A stretch of DNA of 32,257 nucleotides from Acidobacteriota bacterium (GTDB lineage: Bacteria > Acidobacteriota > Thermoanaerobaculia > Gp7-AA8). Location: assembly GCA_019242175.1 (NCBI GenBank), contig JAFAVZ010000250.1, positions 1-32,257 on the forward strand, given 5' to 3'. Below, piece by piece: positions 18,266 through 26,715 of this stretch (its first letter is position 1; every line of letters starts with the position of its first letter). A program made the translations under genes and the position numbers. Under the pieces are notes generated by a model that saw only the letters and a program-made list of their open reading frames with translations, searched no databases and was not told where the DNA came from.

Positions 18266-20171
18266 CGCGGATCCCCACCAGGCGCACGAGGATCACCAGC
18301 AGCACGAGCACCGCGACGCCGATCACGATCCAGAAGATCCACTGCTGCTTGTGACCTTCTTCCTTCTCCGTCGCCACCGCCGCTGACGTCATCACCACTT
18401 CCTGCGCCGCCTCGCCGAAGAGACGCGGCGCGAGCAGCGAGAAGTCGTAGCGCGGCGTGCTCGAGTTCGGGTTGCCGTAGAGCAGCGTGAGCGACTCGCC
18501 CGGATGATAGAAGCGCAGCGCGAAGGAAGGCAGCAGCAGCTGCGCCGAGGTGATGGGCAACGGTGCGTTGTCGCCTTCGTCGATCTCCAACTGCAGCTTG
18601 CTCACGCGTTGCAGCGACGGCTCGAACGTGAGCGGCGGCGGCACGGCGTCCGGGTCGCTGCTCGCCCAGTCCTGCGTGCCGAGGTAGTTGACGTAGCGTT
18701 GCTCGTCTTGCGCGTTACGGATCCGCGCGGAGCGTTGGAAGACGCGGCCGTTCGTCGTGAAAACGATGCGCGTGCCGGCCGGCAGCGTGTCGTACGGCAG
18801 CGGGAAAACATAGATCGACGTCGGGCCGTTCGCGGTCCGCTGCGGCACGGTGAGAGCGATCGCGAGCGGCTCATCGCGGCGTTCGAGGAGATACGGAACC
18901 TGGTTGCCTTTGCCGTCGGCGATGCGCACGTCACCGAGGTTGTTGACGCTGCGCGCGAGGACGTCGGCGTCGAGGACGAGCGTGGTCAGCCCCTTCGACT
19001 GCGGGATCGGACGCGCGATGCGGAAGTCGTCGCGGTTCACCGGCGCGCCGCCGAGCGGCAACGGCGCTTCCGTCGACGTCTGCGCAGAGCTCGGCCGCGC
19101 GTCGCCGTTCCACTTCGCATGCGGCGGGTTGGCTTTGAGCGCCTCGTTGCGCGAGGCTTCGAGGTCGTACTTCGGCGCGTTGAGCTTCGCGTCGCCGTAA
19201 CGTGCGGTGAGCGCGCCGCCATCGGCGCTCACGAAGTAAATCCACGGTTGCGGCTCGAGCTGCGCCGTGATGCCCGTGAGCTGTAGCGGCGGATTGTTGC
19301 CGTCGTCGACGACGAGCTCGAGATCGGGACCCTGCGGCGACACGACCGGAATGGTGAGATCGGCGGCGATGACTCCGTCGCGTTGCGCGCGCTTCAGCGT
19401 CGCATCGCCGAGCTTCGAAGGAACGACTTCGCTGTTCGCGAGCCGCGCCTCGTTCACGGTCGCCTCGCGGAAAACATCGCCCGCCGCGATCTGCAACTCG
19501 ATCTTCTCGATCGAGAGATGCGGACCGGGCAGCGTGAGCTTGTAGCGGCTCTTGCCCGGCTCGCTCGCACGACGCCGGAACGCGACCGGCACGCGCATCG
19601 GCTCCGGCGCGAAGCCAGCGATCGCCAGCCGCGCCTTCGCGTCGCTCACCGCGAGCCGCGCGCTGGAGCTGTCGTCCCAAGTGACGCGCAGGTAGCGATA
19701 GTCGCCGGGCGTGAACGCCACCTCCAGATTCGTCAGCTTCTCCTCGGGCAGATGGAACACCGTTGCCTCGGACGAGAGGAGTGTCCAATGCGCGCGGTCG
19801 CCGCTTCCTTCGAGGCGTAGCTTCTTCACGAACGGCGTTGACGGCCCTTCGATCTGCAGGCGATCGACGGAGAGAGGCTGGCCGAGGTCGAGCTCGAAGC
19901 CGCTCGTTTTCTTCGTCGGCGCGACCGGCAACAGCGCGCCGTCTTTGTAGTTGTAGGTGCGCGCCGGCGGCGGGATGCGCAGATACGGCACCTCGTGGCC
20001 CTGCGCGTCGAACAGACGGAGATCGCTCAAGTCGCGTTTCGCCTTCGCGAGCAACGCGACGTCCGGATCGAGGCGATTCGCGCCTGCAGCGGACGGCGTC
20101 ACAGTCCGTTCCTCGGCGTGCGCGAACGTAGCGAGAGCAATCGCGGCGAGCGCGAGGCGACGAAGCATCAT
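18240..20171 (-). CDS. DUF3999 family exported membrane-anchored protein
   Basis: A 643-residue protein. The signal peptide is MMLRRLALAAIALATFAHA-E. The long extracytoplasmic part is beta-rich with discoidin-like phrases (GFELDLGQPLSVDRLQIEG, FTPGDYRYLRVTWDDSSSAR) that suggest carbohydrate- or ligand-binding sandwiches. A single C-terminal membrane helix (about 612-634, WIFWIVIGVAVLVLLVILVRLV) anchors it. Both the layout and its place directly after a DUF2339 gene match the DUF3999 family, whose function is not established. The ATG at 20171 overlaps the DUF2339 stop by four bases (ATGA), so the two are translationally coupled. The frame continues open upstream over the DUF2339 gene, but the signal peptide marks the true start. 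The 3' end overlaps the small membrane protein gene by 26 bases. Confidence 0.88.
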   Translation of the reverse strand: MMLRRLALAAIALATFAHAEERTVTPSAAGANRLDPDVALLAKAKRDLSDLRLFDAQGHEVPYLRIPPPARTYNYKDGALLPVAPTKKTSGFELDLGQPLSVDRLQIEGPSTPFVKKLRLEGSGDRAHWTLLSSEATVFHLPEEKLTNLEVAFTPGDYRYLRVTWDDSSSARLAVSDAKARLAIAGFAPEPMRVPVAFRRRASEPGKSRYKLTLPGPHLSIEKIELQIAAGDVFREATVNEARLANSEVVPSKLGDATLKRAQRDGVIAADLTIPVVSPQGPDLELVVDDGNNPPLQLTGITAQLEPQPWIYFVSADGGALTARYGDAKLNAPKYDLEASRNEALKANPPHAKWNGDARPSSAQTSTEAPLPLGGAPVNRDDFRIARPIPQSKGLTTLVLDADVLARSVNNLGDVRIADGKGNQVPYLLERRDEPLAIALTVPQRTANGPTSIYVFPLPYDTLPAGTRIVFTTNGRVFQRSARIRNAQDEQRYVNYLGTQDWASSDPDAVPPPLTFEPSLQRVSKLQLEIDEGDNAPLPITSAQLLLPSFALRFYHPGESLTLLYGNPNSSTPRYDFSLLAPRLFGEAAQEVVMTSAAVATEKEEGHKQQWIFWIVIGVAVLVLLVILVRLVGIRATSDEPSR

Positions 20172-23100
20172 GGGGCGGCAGGCTCCTCCGGCGGCGGTGC
20201 GGTCTTCTTCAGCATCACGAACTTCTGCAGCAGGATCGTCACGAACACGAGCGACACGGCGAGGCCGAGAAGCGAGCCGACGCGATAGAGGCCGCCGAGG
20301 CGGCCGAGATCGTGGAGGAAGCACTTCAGGATCGTGACGAGGAGCAGCACGATCGCCGCGATGCGCGCCGAGCGCGTGTGCCTCACGATGCCGGCGACGA
20401 GCATGCCCACCGCGAACAAAGCCCACCCAATCGTGTACGTCAAATCCTCGGCCAGCGAGGACGAGAAGAAGTTGAACGTGAGGGTGGTGCCGGTCGAGTA
20501 AAAGTCGGCAATCTCGATGTTGAGCAACGCGAAAAGCAGGATCGTGCCGCCCGCATTGAGGATCGCCGGAACTTTCGCGAGATTGCGCGGCGCAAAGTAG
20601 GCAGCGATGAAGAACGACGCGGCGGCGACGAGATACGTGTAGAGGTACCAGTTGAAGACCGGCGCGTGACTCGCCGCGTGGTAGGTCAAGACCGCCGGGT
20701 TGAAGATCAGGCGAACGAACACCGCGCCGAGCAGGCCACCGGCCCAAAGCAACAGACCGCGATGCGGAATGCGTGTGAAGAGCCACGTGAGCGCCGCGCC
20801 TTCCAGCGCCCAACCGATCGTGATCCATTGCTTGTCGAGCTGCAGGGGAATCGCGACGGTGATGAACATCAGTGCCGCGCCGGCGAGCAACGCAAGCCGG
20901 GTGATCTCGTTCTGCGGACGCGCGGCGATGCTCGGCGCGCGTTCGAGGCGGCGCAGGTAATCAGCGAAGAGAATGAGCAGCAGGATCGCCTGCAAGACCG
21001 GCAACGCTCCGATCATCCAATCGAGGCCGGCGTGCTTCATCGCGTCGCGCGCGAAGTAGAAGAACGGCGCGCTGGCCACGACCGCCGCGAGATGCGCGTA
21101 GAGAGAACGCTTCGCGCGTTCGCCGAGGAGCAGCGGGAAGAGGATGAAGAACGCGTAGATCGCGCCGGCGAACGCGAGCTCGTGGCCCGGCGTGTCCGTG
21201 CGCGCGAGCGCGGTGCCGATCGTGGTGGTGACGACGGCGACGAGCGCGAGCTCGTGCTGACGCGTGATCCAGGCGACGGCGAGGAGCAGCGCGAGGAAGA
21301 TGAGATGCGTCGCGAGCAGCGGCGCGAAGAGCACGTCGGCGGATGTCGCGCCGGCGATGACGACGACGATCTGGCCGAGGATCAAGGCGACGACGGCGGG
21401 CGTCACGAAACGGCGGTCGAGCCGCATCCAGATCAACGCGAAGAGCGCGACCGCGAGCGCGGCGCCAAACGCGACGAGCGGCCACGGCGCGACGCGCGTG
21501 TGCGTGGCCCAGATCATCAACACGAGCTGCGATGCACCCATCGCAGCGGTCAGCAGCGACGTGCGGCGCAGCCAGAGCGCGGCAACGCCGATCGCGAGGT
21601 CGAGCACGAGCAGCACCGCGAACATCGGCCACGGCGGAAACGCGAGCTGCGTCTGCGACGCGACGAACGCGAGGAAGACGTGGCCGGCGAGGCCGAGATA
21701 GGTGCCGCGCTCGAATTCGGCGGCGTCCGCGGAGCCGCGGCGTGCCCACAGGTTGCCGGCGACGACGAGCAGGCCGAAGCCGCCCAGGACGACCATCGAC
21801 GGGATGAGGTTCGCCACGACCGTCGCACTCGTCCACCACACGCCGATCACAATCCACGACAAGACGATGGCGAGGATCGACAGCAGCGGGTTCGATCCCG
21901 TGCGCGACTCCATCAGCGCGCCGATATTCACCACCGCGAGCAGCAACGCGAGCCCCCACAACGCGGCGTTCGCAATCGCACCGATGGAGAGGAAGAAGAG
22001 CAGCGCGAGACTGAGCAGCAGCAGGACGGCGACGCCGTTGCGCGGCGCGAGCGGACGCCCGAAACGGCGGGCGATCATCGGGACGCCGAGGAAGAAGAGG
22101 GCGAAGACGCCGTAGAGCGTGAGCGCCGGAATGAGCCGCGTCTCATCCAACCGGTCCAGCGACCAAACGGCCTCGGCCGCAATGACGAAGAACGAGGCGA
22201 GGTAATACAGCCCACCGCGCCGGAAGTAGATCGCGTACGCGGCGATCGCGGCGAGCAGGAGGAAGGCGACGATGAACGTCAAGGCGCCCGGCTTGCCGGA
22301 GTAAAACGGAACGAGGAACAGCAACGCGGCCGCGGCATAGACGGCGCGCGTCCGGATCCAGATGCCGGCGACGAGGAAGAACGCGACGAAACCAGCTGCC
22401 CACCAGAGTCCAGCCGGCCAGCTGCCGTCTTGGAAGCACCACGCGAGGAAGATCAGGACCGACGTGACGGCGCCGAGCATGTGCAGCGCGAGCGGACCGC
22501 GGAAGTACGCGATGAACGCCAGACCGGCGCAGACCAGGAGCAGGAAGCCGAAGAGAAAGTTGTAATGCTCGGCGTACGGAGGCACGACGACGGCGTAGAC
22601 GGCGAAGAACAGCGGGAACGCGACGCCGGCTTTCGCGAACCGATCGAAGACGATTTGGAGATGATCGTCGCGCCGTGCGAAGAACATCGCGCTGGCGGCC
22701 ATCAACGCGAAGACGACGAAGATGCCGAAGGCGAGCGGCAGCTGGGCGACGTCGAGGAACTTCCAGATCCACAGCCACTGCCACAACACGCTGAACGCGA
22801 CACTGCACGCCGTCAGCACCGGCCAGCGCTTCTTGTGTGCGACCCAAGCGAGGCCGAGGTTCAGTAGCAGCAGGTAGCCGAAGAGGCCGATTGGATTGTT
22901 CTCACCGGTGGAGAGCATCGCCGGCGTGGCAAAGCCGCCGACGAGCCCGAGAAGCGCGATGAAGATGGAGTCGCGCCGGATGGCCAGCAAGACGGCGACG
23001 GCCGTGACCATCAGCATCAGGACGCCGACGACCAGCGACGGCAGCAGATGCCACAACGCGTGCGTGGCGAACAGTGTCGAGTAGAGGATGGCGATGCCGG

Positions 23101-23749
23101 CGCCGTGCAACGCGTTCGCCGTGAACTTGTAGTCGCGGGCGATGCGCAGCTCGCAGACGACGAGGAGCACGCTGCCGGTCAGGATGCCGAGCGAGGCGCG
23201 CACGATGGGCGAGAGCCAGCCGTGCTCGACGGAGTAGCGCAGGAAGAAGACCGCCGCGAGCACGAGCGCGATGCCCGTGATCCAGGAGAAGAGCTTGACG
23301 CCGATCAGGCTCTCCCAATCGAACGCCGGCCGCGGCGGAGGCGCCGGGCGGGAGGGCGGCGGGGGAGGAGGAGGCTCCTCGAACGGCGGGATCTCGGTCT
23401 CGGGCTCCCGCACCGGCTCCGGCTCCACCTCGGGCGGCACGGGCGTCGGCGTTTCAGGAATGGGAGGCGTTTCGGGAACGGGCGGCGGCGCCGGCTCGGG
23501 CTCGCGGATCGGCTCGGGCGCCGGCTGCGGCGCCGGCTCGGATTGGGGCGGAAGCGGTACCTCCGCTGTCGACTCCGAGACGCCGGCCTTCCGCAGCTCG
23601 GAGACGCGGCGCGAGAGCACGTCGATCGCGGCGCGCAGCTGCGCGATCTCGGCGTTCAGCCCCGAGGCGCGCCGGCTCGCATTCGTGGCCAGAACGATCG
23701 CCACGATCACGAGAATGAACAGGAGAAACGTGAAACAGCCGAGCTCCAT
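20168..23749 (-). CDS. DUF2339 family polytopic membrane protein
   Basis: A very large (1193 residues) integral membrane protein. An N-terminal helix (about 3-22, CFTFLLFILVIVAIVLA) is followed by a short coiled coil (ASGLNAEIAQLRAAIDVLSRR). Residues about 60-140 form a Pro/Glu-rich linker of repeated PEP, PPP and PETP units. From DWESLIGVKLFSWITGIALV onward there are some 25-30 hydrophobic helices to the end. The phrase 'W-E-x-x-[IL]-G-x-[KR]-x-x-x-x-x-G' at the start of the membrane part is the DUF2339 hallmark. Function is unknown; the paired DUF3999 protein and the size suggest an envelope or surface-polymer role, which is inference. The hydrophobic repeats make the opposite strand look open for more than 2.5 kb, but that is a shadow. 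The OPT gene lies upstream behind a terminator. Confidence 0.9.
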   Translation of the reverse strand: MELGCFTFLLFILVIVAIVLATNASRRASGLNAEIAQLRAAIDVLSRRVSELRKAGVSESTAEVPLPPQSEPAPQPAPEPIREPEPAPPPVPETPPIPETPTPVPPEVEPEPVREPETEIPPFEEPPPPPPPSRPAPPPRPAFDWESLIGVKLFSWITGIALVLAAVFFLRYSVEHGWLSPIVRASLGILTGSVLLVVCELRIARDYKFTANALHGAGIAILYSTLFATHALWHLLPSLVVGVLMLMVTAVAVLLAIRRDSIFIALLGLVGGFATPAMLSTGENNPIGLFGYLLLLNLGLAWVAHKKRWPVLTACSVAFSVLWQWLWIWKFLDVAQLPLAFGIFVVFALMAASAMFFARRDDHLQIVFDRFAKAGVAFPLFFAVYAVVVPPYAEHYNFLFGFLLLVCAGLAFIAYFRGPLALHMLGAVTSVLIFLAWCFQDGSWPAGLWWAAGFVAFFLVAGIWIRTRAVYAAAALLFLVPFYSGKPGALTFIVAFLLLAAIAAYAIYFRRGGLYYLASFFVIAAEAVWSLDRLDETRLIPALTLYGVFALFFLGVPMIARRFGRPLAPRNGVAVLLLLSLALLFFLSIGAIANAALWGLALLLAVVNIGALMESRTGSNPLLSILAIVLSWIVIGVWWTSATVVANLIPSMVVLGGFGLLVVAGNLWARRGSADAAEFERGTYLGLAGHVFLAFVASQTQLAFPPWPMFAVLLVLDLAIGVAALWLRRTSLLTAAMGASQLVLMIWATHTRVAPWPLVAFGAALAVALFALIWMRLDRRFVTPAVVALILGQIVVVIAGATSADVLFAPLLATHLIFLALLLAVAWITRQHELALVAVVTTTIGTALARTDTPGHELAFAGAIYAFFILFPLLLGERAKRSLYAHLAAVVASAPFFYFARDAMKHAGLDWMIGALPVLQAILLLILFADYLRRLERAPSIAARPQNEITRLALLAGAALMFITVAIPLQLDKQWITIGWALEGAALTWLFTRIPHRGLLLWAGGLLGAVFVRLIFNPAVLTYHAASHAPVFNWYLYTYLVAAASFFIAAYFAPRNLAKVPAILNAGGTILLFALLNIEIADFYSTGTTLTFNFFSSSLAEDLTYTIGWALFAVGMLVAGIVRHTRSARIAAIVLLLVTILKCFLHDLGRLGGLYRVGSLLGLAVSLVFVTILLQKFVMLKKTAPPPEEPAAP

Positions 23750-23775
23750 CTGGACGGTTCGACAAGGATACGCCC

Positions 23776-23814
23776 AGAAAGGAAAAGGCCCGCCTCGGGC
23801 TGGAAGGCGGGCCT
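23776..23814 (-). terminator. Rho-independent terminator of the OPT transporter gene
   Basis: On the minus strand a nine-base-pair stem (AGGCCCGCC / GGCGGGCCT, an 11-base loop, at 23786-23814) is followed immediately by TTTTCCTTTCTG. A strong GC stem plus a T-rich tail facing away from the OPT stop is the textbook form. It separates the OPT gene from the DUF2339-DUF3999 operon. Confidence 0.85.
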
Positions 23815-23819
23815 GCGTA

Positions 23820-23872
23820 TGTAGGGCCGGCTCTCCAGCCGGCCCTGGACCGGTTGGAGAACCGGTCCTACA
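23820..23872. repeat. Cloverleaf-like double hairpin element
   Basis: Two perfect hairpins, AGGGCCGGCT-CTCC-AGCCGGCCCT (23823-23846, loop CTCC) and GGACCGGTT-GGAG-AACCGGTCC (23847-23868), lie inside an outer stem TGTAGG / CCTACA (23820-23825 with 23867-23872). The loops CTCC and GGAG are complementary to one another, so they could also kiss. It sits between the OPT stop and the terminator. Confidence 0.85.
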
Positions 23873-23875
23873 TTG

Positions 23876-26263
23876 CTACGTCTCGGATTCTCGATGGGCG
23901 AGGATCGATTCTCGGCCGGTCAAATACAGCAGGATGATGATGATCGCGAAGGGGATGAGCGCGAGGAGGTTCGCGCTCTCGCCGTTGAAGAACGGGTTAT
24001 GCTCCGACTTGGCGGCGATCGCGTCGTTGAACTTCGCCATCACGTCCGCGCCCTGGATGAAGGCGATCAGGATGCCGGCGATGGCGCCGCCGGCGATGTA
24101 GCCGGAGGCCATCAGCACGCCGGGGCTCTTGTCGCCTTCCGCGGTGAGCTGCTCTTCGGACAGCTGGCGGCCCCGGAACTTCGTGCCGCTGATCCAGCGG
24201 TCGACGAGCCAGCGGATCATGCCGCCGATGAAGATCGGCGACGAGGACGACAGCGGCAGGTAGACGCAGACCGCGAACGCGAGCGACGGGATGCCGGACA
24301 TCTCCAGCACGATGGCGATCATCGCGCCGAGGAGCACGAGGCCCCACGGCAGCTTGCCGCCGAGGATGCCTTTGATGATGTAGGACATCAGCGTGGCTTT
24401 CGGCGCGTCGTACTTCTGCAGGCTCTCGCCGTTCGCCAGTTTGCGGATCGTGCCGTTGATGCCGGGGTCGACGAAGTAAACCGGGTGGCCCGTCTGGTCC
24501 ACGAGGTACTTTTCGGCGTTGCCGCCGGAAGGATCCTGGCGGTGCCACACCCAATACGTCTTGTCGTCCTTGGCGCCGGAGTAGATCCGGCCTTCGACCT
24601 TCTCCTGGCGGTGGAGCGTCGAGACGTCGACCGTCTCACCCGGCTGCACCTTCCCGGCGTGGATACCTTCCGCGATTGTGGTTCCGACCGGGACGTAGAC
24701 CGCACCCTTCGCGTTGAGGAAGAGGAGGATCGGTCCGAGCACGACGGCCGAGGCGAGCGCGCCGACGAGGATGGCGATCTGCTGATAGCTCGGCGTGGCG
24801 CCGACGAGGAAGCCGGTCTTGAGGTCCTGAGACGTCGTGCCGCCGTTCGAAGACGCGATGCAGACGATCGCGCCGATGGAGAGCGCCGTGACGAAGTAGT
24901 TCGAGCCGGTCCAGCCGAGGACGACGAAGATGAGGCAGGTGAGGAGGAGCGTGGCGACCGTCATGCCCGAGATCGGGTTCGACGACGAGCCGATCTCGCC
25001 CGTGAGGCGGGAGGAGACGGTCACGAAGAGGAAGCCGAAGACGATGATGAGGAACGCGGCCGCGATGCGCGCCGTGACGCCCGTGCCGCCGAAGTACAGC
25101 GGGTTGGCGAACGCGATGACGAGGATGAGGGCGATGATGCCGATGAGCACGACCTTCATCGACATGTCGCGGTCGGTGCGGGCGACGTTCTTCTTGCCCG
25201 TATCGCCTTTGACGCCCTTGAAGTCCTGCAGGCCGCCTTTGAGGCCGTGCCAGATGATCGGCAGCGAGCGGAGCACGCTGATGATGCCACCCGCGGCGAC
25301 GGCGCCGGCGCCGATGTAGAGCACGTACGCGTTGCGGATCGCGCCCGGCGACATGTCTTTGATCAGCGTCGAGCCTTCCGGCGGAATCGCGCCGGCGGCG
25401 AACGAGCCGAAGTACTTGATCATCGGGATGAGGACGAGATACGCCAGCACGCCGCCGGCGCACATGATCGAGGCGATGCGCGGCCCGATGATGTAGCCGA
25501 CGCCGAGCAGCTCGGGTGAGATTTCCGCGGAGATCGAGGCCGCCTGGAACGGCGGACCGAAGACTTTCTCCGGCGTGTCGCGCCAGCCGCGGAAGGCGAC
25601 CATCACGGCCTTGTAGACGAGGCCGATGCCGAAGCCGGTAAAGATCGTCTTCGCGCTCGTGCCCGCGCCGCCCAACGCTTCCTGCTCGCGCTTCGCTTCT
25701 TCCGAAGCCGCATCGCGCGACTCCTTGCTCGCCCCAGCCTTCAGCACCTCGGCGCAAGCGGTTCCTTCCGGATACTTCAGGAGACCGTGTTGCGCGACGA
25801 TGAGGGCGCGGCGCAGAGGAATCATCATCAGGATGCCGATGAGTCCTCCCAGGACGGCGACGAGCATCACACGGGTGATCTCGAGGTCGAAGCCGAGGAT
25901 GAGGATGGCCGGCATCGTGACGCCGACGCCGAACGCGATCGACTCACCCGCGGAGCCGGCCGTCTGCACGACGTTGTTCTCGAGGATGGTGGCGTCGCGC
26001 CTGCCCATTTTGTGGAGGAGGCGGAAGAAGGTGATGGAGATGACGGCGACGGGGATGGAGGCGCTGACGGTGAGGCCGACTTTGAGGACGAGGTAGAGGG
26101 AGGAGGCGCCGAAGATGATGCCGAGCAGAGTCCCTAGTAGCAGTGGACCCCACGTCAGCTCCCGCATCTGCCTTTCCGGCGGGATGTAGGGCGTGAAGTC
26201 CTGGGGTCCGTCCGGGGCGAAGCCGACGCGGTCGGGGTACTCCTGTGGAGGAATGGCACTCAT
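23876..26263 (-). CDS. OPT family oligopeptide transporter
   Basis: A 795-residue polytopic inner-membrane transporter; the family takes up short peptides or metal-chelate conjugates with protons. The cytoplasmic N-terminus (MSAIPPQEYPDRVGFAPDG ... IPPERQMRELTWGP) precedes about 14-16 helices. The first carries the family signature YLVLKVGLTVSASIPVAVIS. Other phrases are NVVQTAGSAGESIAFG and ASSNGGTTSQDLKTG. One unusual feature is a hydrophilic insert of about 110 residues (near 525-640, with GETVDVSTLHRQEKVEG and WVWHRQDPSGG) before the final helices, which partly explains the length above the typical 600-700. AGGAGA (26271-26276) lies seven bases before the ATG. It is monocistronic between an unremarkable 268-base gap upstream and an intrinsic terminator downstream. 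The substrate is not predictable from the sequence alone. Confidence 0.92.
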   Translation of the reverse strand: MSAIPPQEYPDRVGFAPDGPQDFTPYIPPERQMRELTWGPLLLGTLLGIIFGASSLYLVLKVGLTVSASIPVAVISITFFRLLHKMGRRDATILENNVVQTAGSAGESIAFGVGVTMPAILILGFDLEITRVMLVAVLGGLIGILMMIPLRRALIVAQHGLLKYPEGTACAEVLKAGASKESRDAASEEAKREQEALGGAGTSAKTIFTGFGIGLVYKAVMVAFRGWRDTPEKVFGPPFQAASISAEISPELLGVGYIIGPRIASIMCAGGVLAYLVLIPMIKYFGSFAAGAIPPEGSTLIKDMSPGAIRNAYVLYIGAGAVAAGGIISVLRSLPIIWHGLKGGLQDFKGVKGDTGKKNVARTDRDMSMKVVLIGIIALILVIAFANPLYFGGTGVTARIAAAFLIIVFGFLFVTVSSRLTGEIGSSSNPISGMTVATLLLTCLIFVVLGWTGSNYFVTALSIGAIVCIASSNGGTTSQDLKTGFLVGATPSYQQIAILVGALASAVVLGPILLFLNAKGAVYVPVGTTIAEGIHAGKVQPGETVDVSTLHRQEKVEGRIYSGAKDDKTYWVWHRQDPSGGNAEKYLVDQTGHPVYFVDPGINGTIRKLANGESLQKYDAPKATLMSYIIKGILGGKLPWGLVLLGAMIAIVLEMSGIPSLAFAVCVYLPLSSSSPIFIGGMIRWLVDRWISGTKFRGRQLSEEQLTAEGDKSPGVLMASGYIAGGAIAGILIAFIQGADVMAKFNDAIAAKSEHNPFFNGESANLLALIPFAIIIILLYLTGRESILAHRESET

Positions 26264-26270
26264 GCAGTGT

Positions 26271-26276
26271 TCTCCT
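26271..26276 (-). promoter_or_regulatory. Ribosome binding site of the OPT gene
   Basis: AGGAGA on the minus strand with a seven-base spacer to the ATG at 26263. One of the clearest Shine-Dalgarno sites in the window. Confidence 0.7.
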
Positions 26277-26531
26277 GACGGGCCGATTTGGAAGCCGGCG
26301 CATGCATTGGGTGCGCCATTGTAGGCTGATGTGCCGCGGTCAGCGAGCAGGGTGGGGCGAGCGGGGAACGGGCGGTGGCGAGCCGCTCGCGCGAGGTGAC
26401 AGAGTGTGCTCGAAGGGCGACGCTACACGCCGTAGAACTTCTGGCCGCGCGAAGTCCAAAGCCGCTACCCCATGGAGAAACCAGGCCGTCCGCAAGAAGC
26501 AGCGCTATTCTTGTGTTGCGGAGAACCGAAG

Positions 26532-26714
26532 ATGACGAACGAGAAGTTTTTCAAGATCTTCTACGACATTCCGAATCCGCTACTCAGGTCGTGGTTCCAA
26601 GCTGGCGGTGGAGGGTCAGAGCCGCATCCCCTCGCGGATCTCATCGAGGAAGCTCGATTGAGAGACGGCGAACTGGCTGACGTCGAGAGCATCAACGAAC
26701 CAAGAGAGAAGTGA
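26532..26714 (+). CDS. Small acidic protein of unknown function, coupled to the next gene
   Basis: A 60-residue protein beginning MTNEKFFKIFYDIPNPLLR and ending in an acidic helical stretch (LADLIEEARLRDGELADVES). The ATG at 26532 is preferred over an in-frame ATG at 26472 because GGAG sits eight bases before it (26520-26523). No known family is recognised. The stop TGA is followed after one base by the GTG start of the membrane protein gene, so the pair is translationally coupled and probably forms a complex. Base use is visibly less GC-rich than in the flanking genes, with several AT-rich runs (for example around 26545-26575). The DNA from 26264 to 26531 has no supportable gene. Confidence 0.6.
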   Translation: MTNEKFFKIFYDIPNPLLRSWFQAGGGGSEPHPLADLIEEARLRDGELADVESINEPREK

Positions 26715-26715
26715 A

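Noticed and set aside
20312-22867. An open frame of 851 codons on the plus strand
   Set aside because: It runs opposite to the DUF2339 gene, is almost purely Arg/Glu/Asp/Gln-rich with no domain, and results from the GC-rich codon pattern of the gene below.
26245-26535. A 96-codon plus-strand frame overlapping the start of the OPT gene
   Set aside because: Low-complexity Arg/Gly/Ser composition, no ribosome site, and overlap with the OPT start. The 26264-26531 gap is best left as noncoding.
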